Shown one piece after another: positions 26,105 to 34,276 of a stretch of DNA of 64,000 nucleotides. A program made the position numbers and the translations under genes. The notes under the pieces were generated by a model that was given only the letters and a program-made list of their open reading frames with translations, was not told the origin of the DNA and ran no database searches. The DNA lies in the NCBI GenBank assembly GCA_038206395.1, contig JBBRAX010000001.1, forward strand, positions 124,001 through 188,000, written 5' to 3'. Source of the stretch: JAGSPQ01 sp038206395. Its GTDB lineage: Bacteria; Myxococcota; Myxococcia; Myxococcales; Myxococcaceae. The stretch's first letter is position 1; every line of letters begins with the position of its first letter.

Positions 26105-27277
26105 CTACCCGTACAGCAAAACCTGCGAACGCATTGAATGAAAGGTCTTCAGCTGCGCATCGAACCCGCGCACGAGCTCGGCCAGCGGCAGCCCCGCCTC
26201 GATGCCTTCCCGCACCTGCGCGGTGCCACAGAGCAGGTCGAATGCCGGCACCTTGTCGACGAACTCGTACGCGTCGGCGCGCCACTGGAACTTGCCCCCC
26301 GACAGGGCGCGCGCCGTCTGCCACACCGCGAGCCCGGTGAGCAACGGCTGAAACGCGTGGCGGTCGGTGACGTGAATAAAAGCGCCCTCGCACGACTGGC
26401 CGGTGAACTTGTCGAAGGTCGGCGTGAAGGCGACCGGGCGGAACTTCACTCCGGGAAGCTTCAGCGACTGCAGCTGCGCGGCGACGGCGGAACCGTCGAG
26501 CCAGGGTGCTCCGAACTGCTCGAAGGGCCGGCAGGTGCCCCGCCCTTCGGACACATTGGTGCCTTCGCCCTGGCACATGCCTGGGTAGACGAGCGCGGTG
26601 TCGGGGGTCGGCATGTTCGGCGACGGCGAGATGAACGGCAGGCCGGTGTCGCCAAAGTACTGCTCGCGCTTCCACCCTTCGCACGGCACCACGGTCAGCT
26701 CGCAGCCGAAGCCTTGCTGCTGGTTGAACAGCTGCGCCAGCTCACCAACGGTCATCCCGTGCCGGTTCGGAATCGGGTACAGCCCGACGAAGCTCTCGAA
26801 GCCCGCGTTGACGACGTTGCCTTCCGTCTGCAGCCCACCAATCGGGTTCGGGCGATCGAGCACGTAGAAAGGCAGCTTCGCTTTCGCGGCCGCCTTCATC
26901 GCCAGCGCCATCGTGTAGACGTACGTGTAGTAGCGGCTGCCGACGTCCTGGATGTCGAACACCAGCGCGTCGACGCCCGCCAGCTGCTCGGGCTTCGGGC
27001 TCAGCGAGTCGAAGGTCGAGCCGTAGAGGCTGTATACGGGCACGTGCGTGTGGCGATCGCGGGCGACCTCACCGACGGGCACCATGTACTGCGCCTCGCC
27101 GCGAATGCCGTGCTCGGGGCCGAAGAGCGCGGCCAGCTTCCCGGCCTTGTGCAGCAGGTCAGCGAGGTGGCGAAAGGAGGCGTCGACGCTGGTGGGGTTG
27201 ACGATCGCTGCGACGCGGCCGCCCTTCAGCGCGGCGAACCCGTCGCGCACCCACGCATCGAGGCCGGTGCGGATCAC
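26105..27277 (-). CDS. DUF1343 / NamZ-type exo-beta-N-acetylmuramidase family protein
   Basis: A 390-residue protein of the DUF1343 family, which includes NamZ, an exo-muramidase that releases terminal MurNAc from peptidoglycan fragments. Diagnostic stretches are IVNPTSVD, ALFGPEHGIRGEAQ (about 50-63), VPVYSLYGS, LVFDIQDVGSRYYTYVYTM (about 106-124) and YVLDRPNPIGG. Conserved EGTNVSEGRGTCRPFE also matches. There is no signal peptide, although the characterised Bacillus enzyme is secreted, so this copy probably acts in the cytoplasm on imported muropeptides (inference). The GTG start overlaps the stop of the upstream TPR gene (GTGA). Confidence 0.9.
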   Translation of the reverse strand: MIRTGLDAWVRDGFAALKGGRVAAIVNPTSVDASFRHLADLLHKAGKLAALFGPEHGIRGEAQYMVPVGEVARDRHTHVPVYSLYGSTFDSLSPKPEQLAGVDALVFDIQDVGSRYYTYVYTMALAMKAAAKAKLPFYVLDRPNPIGGLQTEGNVVNAGFESFVGLYPIPNRHGMTVGELAQLFNQQQGFGCELTVVPCEGWKREQYFGDTGLPFISPSPNMPTPDTALVYPGMCQGEGTNVSEGRGTCRPFEQFGAPWLDGSAVAAQLQSLKLPGVKFRPVAFTPTFDKFTGQSCEGAFIHVTDRHAFQPLLTGLAVWQTARALSGGKFQWRADAYEFVDKVPAFDLLCGTAQVREGIEAGLPLAELVRGFDAQLKTFHSMRSQVLLYG

Positions 27278-28692
27278 TTTCCCTTCTTCGCCGAACCGAG
27301 CTCGAACTCGAACACCGGCTCTCGCTTCTGCTTCGGGTACACCGCGTCGTTCAGCGCGAAGTAGACGTGGGCGGTCAGCAGCGGATCGCCGACCGTGTCG
27401 TTCAACACGTCGACGCTCTCGACCTCACCCGTCGCCTTCACCCGGACGCGGATCTTCAGGTCGCCGGCCAGCGCCGGCTTCGCCTTCTTCCGTTCGAGGT
27501 AGAAGTCGTTCAGGCCCTTGGCGACCGCGTTGTAGATCGCGTCGACGCTGCCCTTCGGCGGCTTCGCCGGCAGCTTCAATTTCTTCTCGAGCTCGGCGCG
27601 CTCGGCCTTTGCCGTCGTCGCGGCCTCACCTTCCATCGCGCTCGCGGTGCGGTAGGCGGCCAGCGAATCGAAGTACGCCTCGCGCTTGCTGCGAAGCCGG
27701 GCCAGCTGCAGGTGCGGCGCGGCATTCTTCGGGTCTCGCTCGATCGCCTCGAGCAGGTGCCCTTCGGCGACCTCGGCGTTGCCCTTTGCTTCCGCGAGCT
27801 CGGCGAGCCGCAGGCTCGGAGCGGGATCGTCCTTCTCCACCGACGCATGCACCTGCAGCGTCCGCTCTTCGCCGTCGGCGTCTTTGAGCTCGCGGTAGAG
27901 CGCCTCGAGCCGCACCAACACCTCGGCGTTCGGAGCGGCGACGCGCAACCACCGTTCGTACTCCTTCGCCGCTTCGGCCTTGTTGCCTTCGTCGAAGCGC
28001 AGGTCAGCGAGGATCTTGCGCACCTCGGGGTCCTTCGGCTGCAGCTCGGCCAGGCGCGTCGCCGTGCCCGCCGCCGCCTTCGCGTCCTTCGCGTCGCGCT
28101 GGATCTTGAGCAGCGCCTGCAGCACCGAGGGCTGATCGGGCCAACCCTTGATCGCCTTGTCGAGCTCGGCCTTCGCGTCGGCCGCCTTGCCCGCCTGCAG
28201 CAGCGTGAGGCCAAGCCCGGCGCGCGCGCGCGGGTCGTCGTAGATCGCAAGCGAGGAGCGGAACTTCGCCTCGGCGTCGGGCAGGTCGCCTTTGATCAGC
28301 GCGAGCTCGCCGAGGCCGACGATCGCGGCGGAAAACTTCGAGTCGCCTTTGAGGATCAGCTCGTACTCGGCCTTCGCCTGGTCCCGCATCTTCCACGCGG
28401 TGTACGTGCGGCCCATGCCGAGGTGCACCCAGGGGTTGTCGGGGTTGAGCGCGGCGACCGCCTTCAGCTGGTTCCACGCGTCGTCCGAGGGCAGCACGAC
28501 CCACGCGAGGTAGACGCGAAGCAGGATGTCATTGGGGCGGTTTCGGGCCTGGTCCTGGTACTTCAGGCGAAGGTCGTCGCCCTTGCCACGCAGGGCGCCG
28601 CTCTCGATCGCGCGCAGCTCGGTGAGCACCTGCGGAGGCGGCGGCAACGGAGGAGGCGCACTGACGATCGCAGCGACAAGCAAAGAGAGCAT
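27274..28692 (-). CDS. Secreted TPR protein with TonB-like C-terminal domain
   Basis: A 472-residue protein. A short signal sequence (MLSLLVAAIVSAPP) is followed by about nine TPR-type helix pairs (about residues 60-360), for example NPWVHLGMGRTYTAWKMRDQAKAEYELIL and APSLRLAELAEAKGNAEVAEGHLLEAIERDP. The last 70 residues (VRVKATGEVESVDVLNDT then EPVFEFELG) resemble the TonB/AgmX C-terminal domain that contacts outer-membrane partners. It is probably periplasmic. It is second in the run beginning at 29404. Confidence 0.82.
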   Translation of the reverse strand: MLSLLVAAIVSAPPPLPPPPQVLTELRAIESGALRGKGDDLRLKYQDQARNRPNDILLRVYLAWVVLPSDDAWNQLKAVAALNPDNPWVHLGMGRTYTAWKMRDQAKAEYELILKGDSKFSAAIVGLGELALIKGDLPDAEAKFRSSLAIYDDPRARAGLGLTLLQAGKAADAKAELDKAIKGWPDQPSVLQALLKIQRDAKDAKAAAGTATRLAELQPKDPEVRKILADLRFDEGNKAEAAKEYERWLRVAAPNAEVLVRLEALYRELKDADGEERTLQVHASVEKDDPAPSLRLAELAEAKGNAEVAEGHLLEAIERDPKNAAPHLQLARLRSKREAYFDSLAAYRTASAMEGEAATTAKAERAELEKKLKLPAKPPKGSVDAIYNAVAKGLNDFYLERKKAKPALAGDLKIRVRVKATGEVESVDVLNDTVGDPLLTAHVYFALNDAVYPKQKREPVFEFELGSAKKGK

Positions 28693-28717
28693 GGGGACCT
28701 CAAACCATACTCAAGGA

Positions 28718-29404
28718 TCAACGCCCCGAGCGCTGGAGTTCCCTGAGTTTTCGGGGTGGGGGCTCGATCGCCGCCCTCACCTTCTGCGCCGCCGCTTTCT
28801 GCCCAGTGCGCTCGTAGAGCTCGGCCAGGCGCCGCCCGCCGATCGCCCGCGACGGCGGGGTCTCGAAGACCTTTCTCAGCTGGGCCTCGGCTTCCTTCAC
28901 GGCGCCCGACCTCTCGGCGGCGACGGCCAGCTGCAGGCGGGCGGCGACCACGGTCGGCTGGGCCTTCACGAAGGCGCGGTAGCCTTCAGCAGCGGCGGCG
29001 AAGTCTCCTGCGGCCAGCTGAAGGCCGGCGAGGCGGAAGCGGGCGTCGTCGTAGTCGGGGCGCAGCGCGAGGGCGACGCCGTAGGCCGCCATCGCGGCCG
29101 GCGAGTCGCGGCGCTCTTCCATCAACATCCCCCACAGGTAGTGGCCGCGCGCGTTCTCGGGGTTGAAGGACCTGGCGGCCTCGAGGTGCGCCTCGGCCAG
29201 GAAGAGCCCTTCGCCGCGCTTGAGCCGCAGCCGGGCGTCTTCGAGGCGGGGCAGGATCCAGTCGGGGTGCTGGATGATCAGCGCGTCGAGGGCAGCCAGC
29301 GCTGCCGCCTCGTTCGTCGGCTCCAGGGCGAGCGCCTGCTGCAGCCGCGCGGGGTCCGGAACAGCGCTGAGCGCGATCGCCCACCACAGGGCTGCAGTCG
29401 ACAT
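28718..29404 (-). CDS. TPR-repeat protein
   Basis: A 228-residue protein made almost wholly of TPR-like helix pairs: PDWILPRLEDARLRLKRGE, ENARGHYLWGMLMEERRDS, DYDDARFRLAGLQLAAGDFA and TVVAARLQLAVAAERSGA. The first 15 residues (MSTAALWWAIALSAV) look like a short signal peptide, so a periplasmic location is likely. It is the first gene of the nine-gene run and is divergent from the lipoprotein gene, with 38 bases between the starts. No enzyme function is visible. Confidence 0.8.
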   Translation of the reverse strand: MSTAALWWAIALSAVPDPARLQQALALEPTNEAAALAALDALIIQHPDWILPRLEDARLRLKRGEGLFLAEAHLEAARSFNPENARGHYLWGMLMEERRDSPAAMAAYGVALALRPDYDDARFRLAGLQLAAGDFAAAAEGYRAFVKAQPTVVAARLQLAVAAERSGAVKEAEAQLRKVFETPPSRAIGGRRLAELYERTGQKAAAQKVRAAIEPPPRKLRELQRSGR

Positions 29405-29442
29405 TGCGAAAACTGATAACAGGGTTCGCGGAGACTTTGGAC

Positions 29443-29820
29443 ATGGCGACGAATCGGCTGCTGCTTTCGGTGGTGCTCCTGGGGCTCGGCTGTTCGACGC
29501 CTCCGCTGACGAACCCCTTCTCGGGCCTGCAGTCGGGCGTCTGCACCCAGGACTCCGAGTGCGACATCGGTCGCTGCCCGAACGCGTGCAGCCTGGGCTG
29601 GCCGTCGTGCGGCTATCCGCAGGCGTTCTCGCGCACCGACATCTTGCGAAAGTGCCCGTGCGCCGAGACGCCTTCGAAAGACGGGTGCGCCGCGCCCGAG
29701 GTCGGCGCCTGCGGGCCGATGCCCGAGTGCGCGCGGCCCGGTGACATCGACAAGCTGCGCGCCCGCTGCGTCGGCGGCACCTGCGTCGCGCGCTTCACCG
29801 ACGGCGGCACGGTGCCGTGA
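29443..29820 (+). CDS. Small Cys-rich lipoprotein
   Basis: A 125-residue lipoprotein. The ATG at 29443 gives MATNRLLLSVVLLGLGCST with a lipobox ending at Cys 17; the frame opens at 29404 but the longer version spoils the signal peptide. The mature part has about ten cysteines (TQDSECDIGRCPNACSLGW, KCPCAET, ACGPMPEC and GTC), suggesting several disulfides. No known domain is recognised. Its stop overlaps the GTG of the decayed J-domain gene (GTGA). Confidence 0.82.
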   Translation: MATNRLLLSVVLLGLGCSTPPLTNPFSGLQSGVCTQDSECDIGRCPNACSLGWPSCGYPQAFSRTDILRKCPCAETPSKDGCAAPEVGACGPMPECARPGDIDKLRARCVGGTCVARFTDGGTVP

Positions 29821-31202
29821 CTTTCGAGGAGGCGCTCGGCGAGCTGGGGATCACCGCGGCTGCGGGACGCGCAGACAGCGCGGCGCGCGTACCTGAAGCT
29901 CATCAAGGTTCGCAAACCCGAGACCGACCCCGAAGGTTTCCAGCGCGCCCGCCGCGCCTACGAACGCATCACGGCGCAGCTCGATCGCGGCGAGCCGCAG
30001 CCTGTGTCGACCTCGGTGCTTGCCGCACCTGCGGGCACTGAGCCGACGACGATCGACGGGTTCCGTGCCGAGCTGGCAGCGATGCCGCCAGGCGCGTCGG
30101 TGGAGACGCCGATCGCGATTGCGCGGCGGGCGATCGCAGCGCTTCCGGACGAAGAGGAGCCGGTTCACTGGCTGTTGCATGCCCTCGTCGACGCAGATCG
30201 AAGGGATGAGGCGATTTCTGCGCTGCGTGCAAGCCGTTCGCGATTTCCAGCGCTGCTGCTCGACCTGGCGTTGCGATTTCCGGCGGTGCTGACGGAGGAC
30301 GAGGTTCGCGACGTCGCAGCGAAGGCCACGCCGCCGATGCTGTGACGAATGGTCGAAGAGCTGTACGCGCTGGACGAAGGGGCCGGTGCGGCAGCGATGG
30401 CGATGGCGGCGTTCGAAGCGCAGACGCGGACGCCCGACGCAGTTCCGCCTCCGCCCGACTGGTTCGCGATCCTGGTCTTGAGCCTTCACATCGCGGGTGC
30501 TCCCGCGGCGGCGCGCCAGGTGTCCGAGCGGTACCTCGTCTGGCTGAAAGCCGCCGACCTGATGGACGCATTCGAGAAGGAAGGCGTCGGCTCGCTGTGG
30601 CCGCTGATCCGCGCGCTCGGCGAGCTGCCTGACGATCTGCCGCGCATGGTCCGCGCCCCGCTGGCCGCTGGCCCGCACGCTTCTCGATGGCGACGACCGG
30701 CCCCTGCTCGAAACCTTCTGCCGATTCGCGGAGCACGATCCGGCTGCGGCGCTCTCTGCCCGCAACGTTCTCTTCGAGAAGAGTCCGCTGCTGACCCGCA
30801 CCTTCAGGCTTCCAGTCGAATCGCTGGGCGGCAGGGCAAAGATGCCCGACGAGAAGACGCCCGCGTACTACGCGAAGGCCGCCGCGATCATCGCCGCCGC
30901 CTCGGTCGCGATCTACTTCGCGTTGATGGGTTGGGGCGCGTTGCTCAGCAAACCCGAGATCCAGCGGCCGCGGGAGCCCAGTTCCCTCGCGAAGAAGGTG
31001 GGGAAGGTTTGCCAGGAAGCGCCCGACGAAGCTGCCGCGTCCTGCCGTCTCTTCCTGATGGCTGCCGAAGCGATTGACGATGACGGCTGCGCTCCCGACG
31101 TGCATTCGAAGTTTCGCCGGGCAATGGACTCGCTGATTCTCCTCAAAAGGACTCCCGGCACCGCGCCTGGCTTCATCAGCGGTGAGCTCTCCCAGTTGAG
31201 CG
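29817..31202 (+). pseudogene. Decayed J-domain/membrane co-chaperone-like gene
   Basis: Three reading frames carry consecutive parts of what looks like one protein. The GTG at 29817 starts FEEALGELGI in one frame. Near 29850-29865 the sense moves to the next frame, giving ARRAYLKLIKVRKPETDP, which matches the conserved part of myxobacterial J-like proteins. That frame is broken by an in-frame TGA at 30343-30345 and resumes in the same frame at 30349. Near 30655 sense shifts again to a frame reading LLDGDDRPLLETFCRFAEHD, then MPDEKTPAYY at 30842. A membrane helix follows (AAAIIAAASVAIYFALMGW) and a periplasmic-like tail. The end runs into the HSP70 remnant. Two frameshifts plus a stop make sequencing error unlikely but not excluded. 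Confidence 0.75.
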
Positions 31203-31790
31203 ATGGCCCGCTTCGAGGCGCAATACGGCAAGGGAATCCGCGACGATCGCCGGGCCTGCGCGCGGCTGAAGGTGGCGGCCGAGTCGGCGCGGCACACGTT
31301 GAGCGAGCAGGCGTCAACCACCGTCTACCTGCCGGGCCTCGCGGTCGGAAGGTCGATCGTTCCCTTCAAGACCGAGCTCCGCGGCGACGCGCTCGAGGCG
31401 TCGTGGGCGCCGCTGATGGCGCGGCTGAGGAAGCCGATCGAGGTCGCGATGGGCGACGCGCGGGTCACCGCCGGCAAACTCGACGCGATCCTCCTCGTCG
31501 GTGGAGCGACCCGGATGCCGCGGGCGGGGTCGCTGACGCCCGAGCTGCTCGAAGCCGCCCGCGCGAGAATGGCCGGCTTGAAGCTGCACCCGCGGGACTC
31601 CCTGCCGAACGCGACGGCCCTGGCGCGGGCCGAAGCGCTGTTCGTCGAGCTCACCGGAGACCTGCGGTTGCGACTGGCAGACGAGATCGCCGTCTTCCGT
31701 GCGGTGCTCGAGCAGCAGCGCACGGGTGAGATCGCCGAGGCCCGGGCCACCCTCAACGGGCTGACCCAGGCCTTCAAGACCCAGCGGTAG
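31203..31790 (+). pseudogene. HSP70 (DnaK-like) remnant
   Basis: A 195-codon open frame whose product starts abruptly inside the HSP70 ATPase domain: ARFEAQYGKGIRDDRRACAR matches the DnaK segment after residue ~220. It continues through RLKVAAESARHTLSEQ and LVGGATRMP (31491-31517), then into a short helical C-terminus. The first ~220 residues with the phosphate-binding loops are missing, and so is a recognisable substrate-binding domain, so it cannot be a working chaperone. A TGA lies just upstream in frame (31197-31199). It probably arose by a deletion joining this gene to the adjacent J-domain gene. Confidence 0.75.
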
Positions 31791-31867
31791 GCACGAAATT
31801 TGTCAGGCGGCCAAGCAGCGCGCCGTCCTCGCGTGCGCGTTAGAAACTGGCTACACCCGCCCCGTTC

Positions 31868-34273
31868 ATGGACTTGTCAGACTCGACATTACAGGCGCTG
31901 CGCTTCGAAGAAGTGCGAGCCGCGCTCGCGGGCCGGACGCGCACGGAAGCGGGCAAGGCGCGCGCGCAAAAACGCGGCTTCTTGCCGGGCCGGGTCGAGG
32001 TGCTCGAGTCGCTGTCGCTGACGGCCGAGGCGCGGCTCCTTCGACTCGAGCCGCTGATGCTGCCCCTCGGCGGCCTGACCGAGATTCGCCCGTCGCTGGA
32101 ACGCGCGGCGAAAGGCGCCCTGCTCGAGCCGCGAGAGCTGATGGCGATTACCCACGCGCTGTTCGCCTTCGAGCGGACCAGTGACGCGCTCACCTCGCGC
32201 AGAGACCGCCTGCCGGGCCTGAACGCGATCGGCAAGGCGCTGCCGGATCTCGAGTCGCTGGGCACCCGGCTCGAACGTTCGCTCGAGCCCAGCGGAGAGA
32301 TCTCGGATCGCGCGAGCACCGCGCTCAAAGAAGCGCGCGACCACTCCCGGGGCCTGCACCGCACGATCAAGGCGCGGCTCGACAAGCTGCTGCACGACGA
32401 GAAGTTCGCCGCCAACCTGCGCGAGGGCTACTTCAGCGTCCGCAACGAAAGGTACGTGGTGCCCGTGCTCGCCAGCTCGCGCGCCGAGATTCCCGGCATC
32501 GTCCACAACGCCAGCCAGTCGGGCCAGACCTTGTTCGTCGAGCCCACCGAGATGATCGGCCTCGGCAACGACCTCGCGATCGCGCAGTCGCTGGTGCTGG
32601 AGGAAGAACGCAAGGTCCTCGCCGAGCTCTCGTTTCAGGTCGGCAAGGCGTCAGGGCAGATCGCTGGCGGCATCGAAGCGACCGCGCAGCTCGACGAGCT
32701 CGAGGCCGCCGCGGGGCTCAGCGAGGCGTTGAACGCGTCGGCCCCCGACCTTCAGCCGGCCGACGGGACGCTGGAGCTCAAGGGCCTGCGCCACCCGCTG
32801 CTCGTCCTCAAGGGCCAGGACGTGATCGCCAACGATCTCGAGCTTCGCGATCAGACCCGCGCGCTGGTCGTGTCGGGCCCGAACGCCGGCGGCAAGACGG
32901 TGACGCTGACCGCCACCGGACTCTCGGCGCTGATGGTTCGCGCCGGCCTGCCGATCGCCGCGGACCCCGGCTCGAAGCTTCCACTCTTCAACGCCGTGCA
33001 CTCGGCCATCGGCGACGCGCAGGATCTGGAAGCCGGCCTGTCGACCTTCAGCGCCCACGTCTCGACCCTGCGCGACATCATCAAGACGTCGCGCCGTGGA
33101 AGCCTCGTGCTGGTTGACGAAATCGCCGCCGACACGGATCCCCGCGAAGGCGCTGCGATCGCCGTCGCCGTGCTCGAAGATCTGCTCGAGAAGGGCGCGA
33201 TGGTGCTGGTGACCACGCACCTCGAAGAGCTCAAGGCGCTCGCCCACCTCGACGAACGCTTCGTCAACGCGCGCGTCGGCTTCGACTCGCGAAAGATGGC
33301 GCCGACCTACCGCCTGCAGCTGGGCGCCGCCGGAGCGTCCTCCGCGATCGACATCGCCCGCCGCGTCGGCCTGCCCGAGACGATCTGCGTCCGCGCGACC
33401 TCGCTGGCCCAGAACGCCGGCGGCGCGCTGTCGAAGGCGCTGTCGGCCGCGGAAGACGAGCGCCGCAAATACCTCGAACAATCCGACGCGGCGACCCGCG
33501 ATGCGGACGAGGCCAAACGCCTGCGCGAGCAGCTCGAGTCCGAGCGCGCCGACTTCGCCCGGACGAGAAAAGAGGAAGAGCTGAAGTTCCGCAACGCCCT
33601 GCGCGCCGAGCTCGAGTTCGCCCGCACCCAGCTTCGTGAGCTGCAAGCCGCGTTGACCGCGAAGGAGTCACCGAAGGCCGCCGAGAAGGCGAGCGCCGAG
33701 CTGACCCTGCGCATCAACGAGCAGACCGTGGCCGAACGCGAAGGCCGGCTCGAGCTGTCAGGTCAGGGGCCGGCCGCTCCGCTTGAGCTGAAGGTCGGCG
33801 CCCGGGTGCACCACAAAGGCTTCGATGCCGACGTCGAGATCCTCGAGCTCGACGGCACCCACGCCCTGGTCGCGGCCGGCGCGCTGAAGACCCGCGTCCC
33901 CGTCACCCAGCTCGGCCCGCCGCACAAGGGCAAGCCGGCAGCTCCGAAAGCCTTCCCGTCGAGCTCGGCCTCGAAGCAGCAGGCGCAGCTGGACAAGGCG
34001 GCGAAGTCGGCCGCGGGGACGCCGGTGCAGGCCGCTCCGAAGGTCGACGTGCGCGGGTTGCGCGGCGACGAGATGGTGCGCGAGGTCGAAGGCTTCCTCG
34101 ATCGCCTCTCGCGCACCGGCGACGAGGCGGCCATCGTCCTTCACGGCCACGGCACCGGCGCGCTGAAGTCGATGCTGCGCGAGTACCTGGGCGCTTCGCC
34201 GTACGTGAAGACGTTTCGCGGGGGCGAGTCCCACGAAGGCGGCGACGGCGTGACCGTCGTCATCCTTCGATAG
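31868..34273 (+). CDS. mutS2: MutS2 family ATPase/nuclease
   Basis: An 801-residue MutS2 protein. It lacks the MutS mismatch-binding domain and starts with the lever/clamp region. The Walker A motif SGPNAGGKT is at about residues 335-343, and VLVDEIAADTDPREGAA supplies Walker B. A coiled-coil clamp (about 530-640) precedes the KOW-like region and the C-terminal Smr domain (about 725-801) with DVRG and LHGHGTGALKSMLREYL. MutS2 is linked to recombination control and, in Bacillus, to rescue of collided ribosomes. The gene is monocistronic and convergent with the RNase R gene, 3 bases apart. Confidence 0.95.
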   Translation: MDLSDSTLQALRFEEVRAALAGRTRTEAGKARAQKRGFLPGRVEVLESLSLTAEARLLRLEPLMLPLGGLTEIRPSLERAAKGALLEPRELMAITHALFAFERTSDALTSRRDRLPGLNAIGKALPDLESLGTRLERSLEPSGEISDRASTALKEARDHSRGLHRTIKARLDKLLHDEKFAANLREGYFSVRNERYVVPVLASSRAEIPGIVHNASQSGQTLFVEPTEMIGLGNDLAIAQSLVLEEERKVLAELSFQVGKASGQIAGGIEATAQLDELEAAAGLSEALNASAPDLQPADGTLELKGLRHPLLVLKGQDVIANDLELRDQTRALVVSGPNAGGKTVTLTATGLSALMVRAGLPIAADPGSKLPLFNAVHSAIGDAQDLEAGLSTFSAHVSTLRDIIKTSRRGSLVLVDEIAADTDPREGAAIAVAVLEDLLEKGAMVLVTTHLEELKALAHLDERFVNARVGFDSRKMAPTYRLQLGAAGASSAIDIARRVGLPETICVRATSLAQNAGGALSKALSAAEDERRKYLEQSDAATRDADEAKRLREQLESERADFARTRKEEELKFRNALRAELEFARTQLRELQAALTAKESPKAAEKASAELTLRINEQTVAEREGRLELSGQGPAAPLELKVGARVHHKGFDADVEILELDGTHALVAAGALKTRVPVTQLGPPHKGKPAAPKAFPSSSASKQQAQLDKAAKSAAGTPVQAAPKVDVRGLRGDEMVREVEGFLDRLSRTGDEAAIVLHGHGTGALKSMLREYLGASPYVKTFRGGESHEGGDGVTVVILR

Positions 34274-34276
34274 AAA

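Noticed and set aside
30343..30345. In-frame TGA as a possible selenocysteine codon, given selA in the window
   Set aside because: The same gene also has two frameshifts and runs into an HSP70 remnant, so gene decay explains it better. No catalytic Cys-like context surrounds the TGA.
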